A stretch of DNA of 64,000 nt from Kroppenstedtia eburnea (lineage in GTDB: Bacteria; Bacillota; Bacilli; Thermoactinomycetales; DSM-45169): positions 2,976,001 to 3,040,000 of the forward strand of contig NZ_CP048103.1 in assembly GCF_013282215.1 (NCBI RefSeq), in the 5' to 3' direction. Position 1 is the stretch's first letter; each line of letters begins with the position of its first letter. Positions 50,553-58,862 of this stretch are shown one piece after another. The translations under genes and the position numbers were made by a program. The notes beneath the pieces were generated by a model. It was not told the DNA's origin. It ran no database searches and saw only the letters and a list, made by a program, of their open reading frames with translations.

Positions 50553-51275
50553 TTGGTAGTTCACAAGAAGAAACTGGCTGTGATCACCTCTTTCACTGTA
50601 GCGGGATTGTTGACCGCCAACCCGGTGTATGCCAACCCTGCCGAGGACCTTTCCGAAGAGGCCCAGGAGCAGACCTCCCAAGCTTCACTGGAAGTCAAGC
50701 TGGGATCGGAAAACAGCGGGCTCTCGGTGAAAACCCCCATCGTTTCAATTCAGACGGGAGAGGATGAGGATGAAGGACCTGAAGACCCCGGCGGTAATCC
50801 AGGTCCTGAGCCAAATCCCGAAGACCCCGGTGATAATCCCGGGCCTGATCCGGAACCCGGTGACCCCGGCGACAACGACGGTGGCGATAACCCCGGTGGA
50901 GGCAACCCTGGTGGCGATAACCCCGGCGGTGGCACTCCCGGCGGTGGCAACCCCGGTGGTGAAAACCCCGGCGGTGGCAACCCTGGTGATGACAACAAAG
51001 GTCCCGATGGCGACGACGGCGGCATCGTCCAACCGAAACCCACCAATCCCGTAACCGCACCCGACAGCCCGGAATCGGTTAACACCCTGCCCCATGCCAA
51101 GGATCAACAGAAGCTGGCCTCCAAGGAAGGTGCAAAGCAGAGCGATCAGGAAGAAGGCGGCAAGTTGCCCAAGACCTCTGTCTCCCACCCGACCCAGATG
51201 GCCGGCGGCCTGCTGATGTCTCTCCTCGGTGCGGCCCTGCTCTTCATCCGCCGCTTCCGTTCCAACGGAGCCTGA
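50553..51275 (+). CDS. LPxTG-type cell-wall-anchored Gly/Pro/Asp-rich surface protein
   Basis: A 240-residue secreted protein: signal peptide (residues 1-27, ending VYAN), a low-complexity region of Pro-Gly-Asp/Asn repeats (GGGNPGGDNPGGGTPGGG and like units, about residues 70-150), and the sorting signal LPKTS followed by a hydrophobic span (GGLLMSLLGAALLFI) and RRFRSNGA. It should be anchored by a sortase, none of which is in the window. TTG start after AGAGGAGG. A stalk-like or surface-shielding role is only a guess. Confidence 0.85.
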   Translation: MVVHKKKLAVITSFTVAGLLTANPVYANPAEDLSEEAQEQTSQASLEVKLGSENSGLSVKTPIVSIQTGEDEDEGPEDPGGNPGPEPNPEDPGDNPGPDPEPGDPGDNDGGDNPGGGNPGGDNPGGGTPGGGNPGGENPGGGNPGDDNKGPDGDDGGIVQPKPTNPVTAPDSPESVNTLPHAKDQQKLASKEGAKQSDQEEGGKLPKTSVSHPTQMAGGLLMSLLGAALLFIRRFRSNGA

Positions 51276-51292
51276 TCACCACAGTCAAACCA

Positions 51293-51325
51293 AACCACCT
51301 CCTCACGACGGGGAGGTGGTTTTTC
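51293..51325 (+). terminator. Terminator after the LPKTS gene
   Basis: AACCACCTCC/GGAGGTGGTT 10-bp stem then TTTTCC. Confidence 0.85.
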
Positions 51326-51382
51326 CATGCTCTCCCACCCCATCATCGCAGAAAAAATCCACTTCCGGAGAAGTGGGATATC

Positions 51383-51520
51383 CTGGAATCGTTGTGATTT
51401 ATGCGTTCAAGGCCGGTCGGGATTGGGTTTCACATGTCGTTTTCGTTGTTCTGACGATCCAAAATCACTCCATGTGAAACCCACCCCTCCCTTTCAGAGA
51501 CTGTTTCGCAACGCTTCCAG
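51383..51520 (+). repeat. Miniature mobile element, copy E (hairpin only)
   Basis: Ends AATCGTTGTGA (51387 on) and TCGCAACGCTT (to 51516), with the TGGGTTTCACATG/CATGTGAAACCCA pair inside and no modules. The flanks CTGG and CCAG are complementary rather than direct repeats. It ends 8 bp after the pilO stop (opposite strand) and could supply the 3' hairpin of the pilMNO transcript. Confidence 0.8.
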
Positions 51521-51527
51521 AATCCGC

Positions 51528-52370
51528 CTACTCAGCGGAAACAGCGGGAGTTTCCGGACCGGTTTTCTCTTTTGGTTTCGGTTTCTCACCCTGCTCCGAA
51601 TCCTCTTTTCCGTGAAGTGGATCTTCCGGGGAGGGGGCTTCCCCCTCCCCGGGATTCATCCCCTGTGGAAGTTGCAGTTCCGGTGGCGGAGGCAAACTTT
51701 TCAGGGCGGGATCCCGATACTCATACCAGGTGAGTCGAATCCGGATCCGGCCCGGCTTTTTTTCCTTGGCCTCGACATATTCCCAGCCCTGGACGGAGAC
51801 GAGTCGTTTCATCTGGTGCAAGTTACCGAACAGGGTGAGGAGTTGCTCCTCTGTTCCCCGGATGTGAAGATCGGCCCAACGGGGATGAAGTCGGGAGCCA
51901 TCGGCCAGTTCGGGAAGGGGGGCAGGTTCCTGTTTCCCTCTCCCATCCTCCCTCCCCCCTCCCTCCCCGTTTTTTCCCTCATCCATCTCCGCAAGCTCCA
52001 AAGCCTTCTCTGCGGTCCGGAGTTCCTCCCACCGGGCACCGGAATTCTCGACCGCCTGTTGCAGAGCTGTCAGGAGACGGGCCGGCTCTGCCGTGACCGG
52101 AACTTTTTCCTGCAGGGAAGCCAACTCTTCCGAGGTGGGCTCCGCCGGCGTCTGGAACCCGGGTTGGAGGATTTCCCGGTTCTGTTGTCGATGGGCCTGC
52201 GCTTGCGCTTCTTCCAGCCGGATCTCCCGGATCCGGTGTTGAATCGGATAGAGAGCCGCCAAAGAGGCGGACAAGATCAAAAAGGTGGCCCCCGCCCAGA
52301 CCAGAAAAAGGGTTTTACCGTTTTTCCAATGGCCGGTGGGACGAATCGGTTTCGGTTTTTTATTCCACAT
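51528..52370 (-). CDS. pilO: Type IV pilus assembly protein PilO-like
   Basis: A 280-residue bitopic protein: short cytoplasmic start MWNKKPKPIRPTGHWKNG, one span (TLFLVWAGATFLILSASLAAL), a coiled coil (REIRLEEAQAQAHRQQNREI), then the PilO-like domain with LLTALQQAVENSGARWEEL and LTLFGNLHQMKRLVSVQGWE. Its C-terminus is Pro/Glu/Lys-rich. It overlaps pilN by 11 bp. PilN and PilO form the inner-membrane alignment complex of type IV pili or competence pseudopili. Sequence similarity is loose, so context carries much of the call. Confidence 0.75.
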   Translation of the reverse strand: MWNKKPKPIRPTGHWKNGKTLFLVWAGATFLILSASLAALYPIQHRIREIRLEEAQAQAHRQQNREILQPGFQTPAEPTSEELASLQEKVPVTAEPARLLTALQQAVENSGARWEELRTAEKALELAEMDEGKNGEGGGREDGRGKQEPAPLPELADGSRLHPRWADLHIRGTEEQLLTLFGNLHQMKRLVSVQGWEYVEAKEKKPGRIRIRLTWYEYRDPALKSLPPPPELQLPQGMNPGEGEAPSPEDPLHGKEDSEQGEKPKPKEKTGPETPAVSAE

Positions 52371-53004
52371 CGCCGTCCACCTCCGGTTGCGGGGAGAGGC
52401 TGGCCGGATTCTCCGTCCCCATGGTCTCATTCTGCCCGGAATCCTCAATCCCCGGTTGCACTTTCAGGAAAAAATGAAAGTGCAGGATTTGCGCCCCTTG
52501 ATCCATTTTCTTCGGCGGAGTGCCGCCGGAGCAGTTCTTACCCAGACAGTCCAGGGAGACCACCTCCGCCCGGGTCTCTTTTTTCAAGGATTCCAGAAAG
52601 GCAGCCGCCTCTGACAGGGATGGAAACACCGCCCATCCGTCCATTCGCCCTCCGTCGGCTTCCGCGTGGAAAAGCTCCACGCCGGCGGGGAGATGATCGT
52701 TGACCAACCGCAATCCGTCCGCCCACAGAATCCGGTTTTTCTCCAATTCCTCCACCGCTTCCCGGTAGCCGACTTCCGGGCCGAAACGCTTCATAAATCC
52801 CCGGTGGGAATCCACCTTCTCCCGCTCTTCCCGAAACGTCTTCATCCGCTCCCGATGATTTTCTTCCATTTTGATGGCTTTCAGGTACTGTTCATTAAAG
52901 TACCAACCCATGAAAAAAGCAAAGTGAACCAGCCAGAGCAGGATGAGCGTCAATCCCAGACGGAAATAACGCCTTCCCGTCGGAACCGGCGGCATCAAGT
53001 TCAT
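52360..53004 (-). CDS. pilN: Type IV pilus assembly protein PilN-like
   Basis: A 214-residue bitopic protein starting MNLMPPVPTGRRYFRLGLTL, the common PilN beginning in which the first residues bind PilM. One span follows (LILLWLVHFAFFMGWYF), then a coiled coil (MEENHRERMKTFREEREK) and a periplasmic-type domain (ILWADGLRLVNDHLPAGVEL). A longer frame exists upstream inside pilM, but the ATG at 53004 overlaps the pilM stop (ATGA). Middle gene of pilMNO. Confidence 0.78.
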   Translation of the reverse strand: MNLMPPVPTGRRYFRLGLTLILLWLVHFAFFMGWYFNEQYLKAIKMEENHRERMKTFREEREKVDSHRGFMKRFGPEVGYREAVEELEKNRILWADGLRLVNDHLPAGVELFHAEADGGRMDGWAVFPSLSEAAAFLESLKKETRAEVVSLDCLGKNCSGGTPPKKMDQGAQILHFHFFLKVQPGIEDSGQNETMGTENPASLSPQPEVDGDVE

Positions 53005-54005
53005 TCGCCGTACACTCCGCTCAATGCCGCCCCCAAGGGGACGGGCAAGGCGGTCTCCAGCCAGGGGGAGGCTTGAAGGTTCATCTCCTCGTCCATGATC
53101 TCCCGGGGACCGATCCCCAGCCGTACCGGGGGAGTCTCCCTGCTCTTCATCCAGTTGAGCAGTTGGTTCAGATCGATCCCCGTCCCCGTCAGAACCCACA
53201 CCCGACCCGGCTTCCACAGTTCGCGTCTCAGCCAATCCGGACCCTCCTTTCCCAGTGCGTCGAGGAGCGCATGACCATAAGCGGCGACAGGATCCGGGTC
53301 TGATAATATCGGGGAAAGCGGATCCATGCCGGGATGGGCCCCTTCCCCCGCAAAGGAATCCATCTTCAGGGACAGGTAGATACCTCCCTGCAGCACTCCA
53401 TGGTGGAACAGATTGACCTCCACCCCTTCCCCGGACACATGGAGAGTGACCAAGCGGGGCAGGGAGCCATCATCGGAAAAATGGACCCACCGTTGCAAGC
53501 TGTGGGCCGCCAAGTCGATGGAGACCGGTTCCAAGCCGCAACAGCCGATCAGATTCACCATCTGCTCCACATGAGCACGGGAGGTGACCGCCACCACCAC
53601 TGCCTGGTGATCCCCTTCCTGCCAGACATGACCGATCGGCTGATAATCGAAATGAGGGTCGTCATAGGGGAGATCCCACTCCGGAAGCACTTTCTTTTCA
53701 ATCCACCGCCGCATCCGGGAAGGACGCATTTCAGGAATGTTCCACACCCCGGTGGTCACATGGCGGTTGCTGAGCGTGAGATGAACCTGACGGGTTCGGA
53801 GACGTCGACCCGACAGGGCATCCCGAACCGACTGAATCAGCTCTTCCCGGTCCACTGCCGTCCGCTCTTCCTGCCAGACCGGCAACAGAGGATGGACCAC
53901 ATATTGGGTCAGGCGCGTCCGCCGCAGGCCCTTCTTCATCTCCACCAATTTAAACAGGGAATCATTCATTTCCATCCCCAGAGAAAAACGTGGAAACAGG
54001 GGCAT
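53001..54005 (-). CDS. pilM: Type IV pilus assembly protein PilM-like (actin-like ATPase)
   Basis: A 334-residue cytoplasmic protein of the FtsA/actin fold: GMEMNDSLFKLVEMKKGLRR, LSGRRLRTRQVHLTLSNRHV, MRRWIEKKVLPEWDLPYDDP, and the C-terminal VPLGAALSGVYGE typical of PilM. The ATG at 54005 follows GGAGGAG at good spacing; an earlier in-frame ATG at 54062 has no site. PilM docks on the PilN tail. No motor ATPase, pilin or prepilin peptidase gene is next to these three genes, which is unusual. Confidence 0.78.
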   Translation of the reverse strand: MPLFPRFSLGMEMNDSLFKLVEMKKGLRRTRLTQYVVHPLLPVWQEERTAVDREELIQSVRDALSGRRLRTRQVHLTLSNRHVTTGVWNIPEMRPSRMRRWIEKKVLPEWDLPYDDPHFDYQPIGHVWQEGDHQAVVVAVTSRAHVEQMVNLIGCCGLEPVSIDLAAHSLQRWVHFSDDGSLPRLVTLHVSGEGVEVNLFHHGVLQGGIYLSLKMDSFAGEGAHPGMDPLSPILSDPDPVAAYGHALLDALGKEGPDWLRRELWKPGRVWVLTGTGIDLNQLLNWMKSRETPPVRLGIGPREIMDEEMNLQASPWLETALPVPLGAALSGVYGE

Positions 54006-54062
54006 GATCGCCAACTCCTCCACAATCTTCGAAGTCATCCAATCTGAGGGCGGGTTGCCCAT

Positions 54063-54766
54063 CTCTTAAGTCTTTGATACCCAAGGGAGAAATCCTTTTC
54101 TTCCATTCGTGTTTTTCATATAAAAGAGCAGATTAGTTCTTCCCGGCTAAGCCTTTCAATATATCCCGCCTCAGGCGTGTAGATTAGCCATATTTTGGGT
54201 GGGAGATCGTGTTCTACCACGCGACCGTTGCACCCATAGGGTACAAGTCGCGCCTGGGGTCGTTCCTCCCCGGTCGCGCTATGCCATTCCAGCAAGGAAG
54301 TAACGACTGGCCGCTCCGAATCTTCCGATCGGGCAGGGGCAAAGCCTTACGGAAGCAACACAGGGAAGATTGTTGCCCCTAAACGCCCTCCCTCCAGATT
54401 CTCCGCTGGGTAGGATGGCAACCTTCATCCCTGGGCTTCAGCCCATCTGGACTGTAGTGCCTGTGGTGCAAAGGTCGCTATGGCAGCACACGACTCCCTT
54501 CCACCGCCCACTTTCTGGTTTAATCAACAGCCCTGATCCCGCCTCCCTTTTTTCCATCAACTCCCTCAATCCGTGAACCCCGCGTCAATTCAGGGATTTC
54601 CTTTGTGAATATGTAAACAGAAGCCCCGATACGGGAGAAGGCGTGCGAAGGAAAAAGGCGGGGATTTACCCGGAAAAACAACCTTTTTCCACCCCTAATT
54701 CATCTACCCCGGTGATATCTTCCTAGATATGATGATGATAGGATAAACAACCAAATTCGGTGACGG
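54063..54766. other. 700-bp gap without a supported gene
   Basis: The stretch between pilM and the L,D-transpeptidase gene holds a diverged copy of the miniature-element module (54225-54290), a loose inverted repeat GGGGCAA...TTGCCCC (about 54335-54380), and some short open frames without start signals. It looks like decayed DNA. Confidence 0.5.
54225..54290 (-). repeat. Miniature mobile element, diverged single module (copy F)
   Basis: Minus strand: GCATAGCGCGACCGGGG, loop, CCCCAGGCGCGACTTGTACC, CTATGGGTGCAACG. This matches one internal module of the family, but the terminal repeats and the 13-bp hairpin are gone. The outer base pairs are changed in a compensated way (GCGCG with CGCGC). Confidence 0.65.
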
Positions 54767-55720
54767 ATGACGAAAACGAATCCGCCGCCTTCATGGAGAG
54801 GGAGGAGAACAAAAATAAATAAGTTGACATCATGGGGAACATGGGGGCTCTCTATATTACTGACGGCCGCCCTGTTTTTGGGTGCAGCTGTTCCCACTGC
54901 AAATGCTGCCACCTCCACCCGGCCCTGGATCGAGGTGAATAAAGCGACAAACCGACTCACCCTTCATCAAGCGGGAAGGGCCATCAAAAGCTATTCCGTG
55001 GCCACAGGCCGGTCCCAAAGCCTGACTCCCGAGGGCACTTTTAAAGTAGTGGTGAAATTCATCAAACCGGGTTGGAAGGGGATCGCCGGAGGATTGCCGG
55101 AAAATCCCCTCGGGGAACGATGGATCGGGATTCAGGTGAATGGAGACCGGGGCCGCACTTACGGAATTCACGGAACCAATCAACCTGATTCCATCGGCAC
55201 CCACGCCTCCAGCGGTTGTGTTCGGATGAGAAACCGGGATGTGATCGACCTGTACAACCGGGTTCCCGAGGGAACCTTGGTCAAAATTCATGACGGAAGA
55301 CAAAATCCCGCGGTAAAAACGGCTTCAGGCCAGGTGACCATCACAGCCACCCGGGCCAATCTTCGCTCCCAACCCTCCCTGACAGCCACTGTCGTCGAGC
55401 AATCGGGGAAAGGAAACCGACTCACCCTGACCGGAACCGTCGGGGAGTGGTACCGGGTGAAGCGGACCCATGGGAAAACCGCTTATGTCCACCAGTCTGT
55501 GTCCCGGAAAGGGGGTTCCTCTCTCCATCCTCCCAAGGGGAAAGTGACAGTGACCGCCCGTCTCGCCAACATCCGCAAAACTCCATCCATGTCGGGAAAG
55601 GTTCTGCAACGGGTGGTCCGTGGCAAGCAGCTCAAGGCCACCGGCAAAAAAGGCAACTGGATTCAAATTCGCCTGAGTAGCGGTCAAACCGCCTTTATCC
55701 ATCAAAACATCCTCCGCTGA
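54767..55720 (+). CDS. L,D-transpeptidase (YkuD) with two C-terminal SH3-like domains
   Basis: A 317-residue secreted enzyme that makes 3-3 peptidoglycan crosslinks or attaches proteins. Signal peptide to ANAA (about residue 48), YkuD domain about 53-175 with the catalytic HGTNQPDSIGTHASSGCVRM motif (His and Cys), then two bacterial SH3 units (VTITATRANLRSQPSL, VTVTARLANIRKTPSM). The ATG at 54767 has only a weak ribosome site. A strong GGAGGAG sits seven bases before an in-frame ATA at 54815, which would give the compact signal peptide NKLTSWGTWGLS. The true start is uncertain. Confidence 0.88.
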   Translation: MTKTNPPPSWRGRRTKINKLTSWGTWGLSILLTAALFLGAAVPTANAATSTRPWIEVNKATNRLTLHQAGRAIKSYSVATGRSQSLTPEGTFKVVVKFIKPGWKGIAGGLPENPLGERWIGIQVNGDRGRTYGIHGTNQPDSIGTHASSGCVRMRNRDVIDLYNRVPEGTLVKIHDGRQNPAVKTASGQVTITATRANLRSQPSLTATVVEQSGKGNRLTLTGTVGEWYRVKRTHGKTAYVHQSVSRKGGSSLHPPKGKVTVTARLANIRKTPSMSGKVLQRVVRGKQLKATGKKGNWIQIRLSSGQTAFIHQNILR

Positions 55721-55729
55721 GAGTACAAA

Positions 55730-55768
55730 CAGGTGAAGCGCCCCGAAGTGGGGCGCTTCACCTGTTTT
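55730..55768. terminator. Bidirectional terminator
   Basis: CAGGTGAAGCGCCCC and its complement form a 15-bp stem, then TTTTG. The convergent lipoprotein gene stops inside the right arm. Confidence 0.9.
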
Positions 55769-56096
55769 GAACAGAATTCACAGGGAGATTTCCCGTGCTT
55801 GATCCTTTTTCCTGAGGCACTTCGATCGTGCCGTCAAATTTAACGGTCATGGTGGTGGTGGACTGTTCCATTTTGATGACACCGGAGACTCCACCCTCTT
55901 GGATCGGAAGCTCCAGTTCCATGGACTGATCCACTTTCTTTTGCTCAAAGGTTTTCCGATCGATATGATAGACCTGCTCCAGTGAGTTCAGTTTGATGTC
56001 CGATTCTTTGATGCTCACACCCGCCTGTTTCAGGCAACCTGTGAACAGGAGGACCATCGTCATAGAGATGGCCAACAGACGGGATAAGCGCAACAT
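55758..56096 (-). CDS. Small lipoprotein of unknown function
   Basis: A 112-residue protein from the ATG at 56096: MLRLSRLLAISMTMVLLFTG then C (lipobox LFTGC). The mature part (LNSLEQVYHIDRKTFEQKKV, GVSGVIKMEQSTTTMTVKFD) looks beta-stranded. GTGAGGAGAGG precedes the ATG. No family is recognised. It converges on the L,D-transpeptidase gene. Confidence 0.75.
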   Translation of the reverse strand: MLRLSRLLAISMTMVLLFTGCLKQAGVSIKESDIKLNSLEQVYHIDRKTFEQKKVDQSMELELPIQEGGVSGVIKMEQSTTTMTVKFDGTIEVPQEKGSSTGNLPVNSVQNR

Positions 56097-56198
56097 GTGA
56101 TCAAACCTCTCCTCACTCTGAATCGTAATATTGCTGAATGAATCCATTGTTACACAAGAGGCCGCATATTTGTAGTATAAATTCCTTTTTCAATCGTT

Positions 56199-57299
56199 TC
56201 ACACAATCGACAGCATCCGATCCAAGGCCTGCTTGGCCCAGTAGGAGGTCTCCCGGTCCACACTCACCCGGTTGACCGGATCACCTGCCAGCAAGCTTTC
56301 CAAGGCCCACAGCAGATGAGGACGGTCGATCCGGTTCATCGTCAGACAAGGACACATCGTTCGGCTGAGAAGTTGGATCTGCTGTTCGGGATGGTTATGG
56401 GCGAGGCGCTGCACCAGGTTTACCTCGGTACCCACGGCCCATTTGCTTCCGGGAGAGGCCTGTTCAATCCGTTGGATGATGTAGCTGGTGGATCCATTCT
56501 CATCTGCGGCCTGAACCACATCAAAGGTACACTCGGGATGGACAATCACCCGGGTTTCCGGATCCCGCTCCCGCACCTGGCGAATCTGTTCCACGGTGAA
56601 TTTGGTATGGACGGAACAATATCCCTTCCACAGCAGGACGCGAAGCTCTTCCATCGGTCCCTTCACGTCCTTCCACTGCCCATGGACCGGATCCCAGACA
56701 GCCATCTGTTGCAAAGGTATTCCCATCCCATGGGAAGTGTTCCGTCCCAGGTGCTGGTCCGGAAGGAACAGGATTCTCTTCTTTTGGGAAAAGGCCCACT
56801 TCAACACGCCTGCCGCGTTGGAAGAGGTGCAGGTGGTGCCGCCGTGGCGTCCGACAAAAGCCTTGATGTCAGCGGAGGAGTTGACATAGGTCACAGGCAG
56901 GATCGTATCCCCCAGTTCTTGCTGCATCACTTCCCAGGCTTCTTCAAGCTCATCGATGGCAGCCATGTCCGCCATGGAACAGCCGGCTCTCCGGTCGGGG
57001 AGGATCACAGTCTGCCCCTCCCCGGTCAGGATATCTGCCGTTTCAGCCATGAAATGAACGCCGCAAAACACGATATAGCGCGCTCTGCTCTGCTTTTCGG
57101 CGATTCGGGCCAACTCCAGGGAATCCCCGGTGAAATCGGCAAAGCGAAACACCTCGTCCCGCTGATAATGGTGACCCATGATCACCAAATCTTGGCCAAG
57201 GGTGTCCCTGGCCCGCTGAATCCGCTCATCAACTTCCCCTTGGGACAAGTGGCGGTATCTCTCCGGCAGGGTGGAAGGGTTTGCCTTCAACAGTTCCAT
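56199..57299 (-). CDS. nadA: Quinolinate synthase
   Basis: A 366-residue 4Fe-4S enzyme that condenses iminoaspartate with dihydroxyacetone phosphate. Landmarks are VIMGHHYQRDEVFRFADFTG, DRRAGCSMADM, VNSSADIKAFV, TTCTSSNAAGVL, LFLPDQHLGRNT, VHPECTFDVV and the cluster cysteines including TMCPCLTMN. AAAGGAGAGG fits the ATG at 57299. It is the last gene after nadC, five bp apart. Confidence 0.96.
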   Translation of the reverse strand: MELLKANPSTLPERYRHLSQGEVDERIQRARDTLGQDLVIMGHHYQRDEVFRFADFTGDSLELARIAEKQSRARYIVFCGVHFMAETADILTGEGQTVILPDRRAGCSMADMAAIDELEEAWEVMQQELGDTILPVTYVNSSADIKAFVGRHGGTTCTSSNAAGVLKWAFSQKKRILFLPDQHLGRNTSHGMGIPLQQMAVWDPVHGQWKDVKGPMEELRVLLWKGYCSVHTKFTVEQIRQVRERDPETRVIVHPECTFDVVQAADENGSTSYIIQRIEQASPGSKWAVGTEVNLVQRLAHNHPEQQIQLLSRTMCPCLTMNRIDRPHLLWALESLLAGDPVNRVSVDRETSYWAKQALDRMLSIV

Positions 57300-57304
57300 A
57301 TCGA

Positions 57305-58147
57305 TCATCCTCTCCTTTTGAGAATCTCCAGACTGATATCCAGGGCTTGAACCGAATGGGTCAGCCATCCCAGGGAGATGGCATCCACTCCGGTCTCTGC
57401 CACTCTGCGCGCGGTTGCAGGAGTGATGCCCCCGGAGGCCTCCGTCCAGACCCGGCCGTCCACGATGGCCACAGCCTGCCGCAGATGGTCCGGATCCATG
57501 TTGTCCAACAGGATCCCATCCACATCGAGAGAGACCGCTTCCACCACCTGTTCCAGGGTGTCCGCCTCCACCTCCACCTGAACCATGTGACCCACCCGGG
57601 AGCGGACCCGCTCCACCGCTTTCCGCATACTGCCGGCCACGGCGATGTGGTTATCCTTGATCATCACTCCGTGGCTGAGCCCCAATCGGTGATTGGTCCC
57701 GCCACCGGTCCGGACCGCGTACTTCTCCAGCATCCTCAGCCCCGGTGTGGTTTTCCGGGTGTCCAGCACCCGGCAATCCAACCCTTCCAACGCGTCCACC
57801 ACCTGACGGGTGACGGTGGCGATCCCGGACAGGCGCTGCAGGAAATTGAGTGCCACCCGCTCCCCGGTGAGAAGAGCCCGGGTGGTTCCCTCCGCCCGGG
57901 CCAGGACGGTACCGGAAGAAACCCGCTCCCCCTCTGCCACCTCACAAGTCAACCGGATGTCCGGGTCCAATTGGCGAAATACCTCTTCCACCACCGGCAA
58001 TCCCGCCACCACCCCGTCTCCCTTGGCCAAAAAGATCCCTGTCGTTCTCTCCGTCTCCGTCACCAGGGATTCGGTGGTCCAATCCCCTGCACCAATATCC
58101 TCATTCAATACTTCACGTACCAACGGTCTCAGTTGCAACCGATTCAA
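57305..58147 (-). CDS. nadC: Nicotinate-nucleotide pyrophosphorylase (quinolinate phosphoribosyltransferase)
   Basis: A 280-residue enzyme converting quinolinate to nicotinate mononucleotide. Family stretches are NEDIGAGDWTTESLV, RVALNFLQRLSGIATVTRQV, DTRKTTPGLRMLEKYAVRTG, GGTNHRLGLSHGVMIKDNHI, VQVEVEADTLEQV and EASGGITPATARRVAETGVD. TTG start seven bases after GGAGGGGG. In Bacillus, nadB precedes nadC-nadA; here a miniature element and a broken flavoprotein ORF occupy that place. Confidence 0.96.
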   Translation of the reverse strand: MNRLQLRPLVREVLNEDIGAGDWTTESLVTETERTTGIFLAKGDGVVAGLPVVEEVFRQLDPDIRLTCEVAEGERVSSGTVLARAEGTTRALLTGERVALNFLQRLSGIATVTRQVVDALEGLDCRVLDTRKTTPGLRMLEKYAVRTGGGTNHRLGLSHGVMIKDNHIAVAGSMRKAVERVRSRVGHMVQVEVEADTLEQVVEAVSLDVDGILLDNMDPDHLRQAVAIVDGRVWTEASGGITPATARRVAETGVDAISLGWLTHSVQALDISLEILKRRG

Positions 58148-58195
58148 GTGGATTCCCCCTCCGATTCTGAATTCGTCTCCTCAGCTCATGTAGCA

Positions 58196-58387
58196 CTGGA
58201 AGTATTGTGATTTACTGCGTTCTTCGACGGTCGGGATTGGGTTTCACATGTCGTTTTCGTTGTTCTTACGATCCAAAATCACTCCATGTGAAACCCAACC
58301 CTCCCTGCATAGCGAGACCGGGAACGGAGTGACCCTGGGCACGACTTGTGCCCTGTGGGTATGACGACTTTTTCATAATGCTTCTGG
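58196..58387 (+). repeat. Miniature mobile element, copy B (one module)
   Basis: A 184-bp element (58200-58383) with ends AAGTATTGTGA and TCATAATGCTT, flanked by exact CTGG repeats (58196-58199, 58384-58387). It carries the hairpin pair and one module that joins the left half of module 1 of copy A to the right half of module 3. It sits 50 bp before the nadC start, between a broken flavoprotein ORF and nadC. Confidence 0.88.
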
Positions 58388-58413
58388 GTGCCGGAAAATC
58401 CCGACGGTGGTGC

Positions 58414-58698
58414 TCACCCCTCCATGATTTGTGAAGCAGTAATCATGCCGTGACCATCCACACCTCCCGGCACCAGCTCCCGGGCCGGTCTCGCCAGTAA
58501 ATCCAATCCACTGATCAACCCTTTTTCTTTTTGGAATTCTCCCCGCCGGGACAGGCTTTGGTAAAGGGTGAACCCGGTCGTGCCCACCGGATGCCAAGGG
58601 GTCAGCGATCCGGCGGGACCGCCTCCCACCACAGCGAAATCGGTTTCACTCGTCTTTATTTTGTGATTAACTTCACAATACAGGCGCCAAAAATTCAT
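58414..58698 (-). pseudogene. Remnant of an FAD-dependent oxidoreductase gene, possibly nadB
   Basis: The minus strand reads KTSETDFAVVGGGPAGS, a dinucleotide-binding beginning (GGGPAG), then 60 residues of loosely flavoprotein-like sequence ending GMITASQIMEG. An intact gene would be over 1.4 kb. Position upstream of nadC-nadA and opposite a cysteine desulfurase matches nadB in Bacillus, which suggests a deleted nadB. The residual sequence alone does not prove which flavoprotein it was. Confidence 0.45.
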
Positions 58699-58702
58699 CT
58701 CT

Positions 58703-58730
58703 ATTTTCTCAGGAAAGAGAGATTTGTCAA
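58703..58730 (-). promoter_or_regulatory. Possible promoter of the remnant-nadC-nadA unit
   Basis: Minus strand TTGACA (58730-58725), 16-bp spacer, GAAAAT (58708-58703). It would drive the remnant ORF and, through the miniature element, nadC-nadA. Confidence 0.45.
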
Positions 58731-58862
58731 CCTATTTTGAGCATTTTTTCACAATGATGAACCTCTCCCCTTTCGGATCTCGTTATATATAACCCGAAAC
58801 CACCATAAAAATCATAGTGAAAAATATCATCGGCATCGGCCAATAACAGGAGGCTGACGAAA

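Noticed and set aside
50860-51000. Long minus-strand open frames rich in Gly/Arg and His opposite the LPKTS gene
   Set aside because: These are shadows of the low-complexity Pro-Gly-Asp repeat; only the plus frame has a signal peptide and sorting signal.
54300-54600. Possible transposase or known RNA remnant in the gap after pilM
   Set aside because: Short hairpins and one 68-codon open frame are present, but no motif or start signal supports a gene or a named RNA family.
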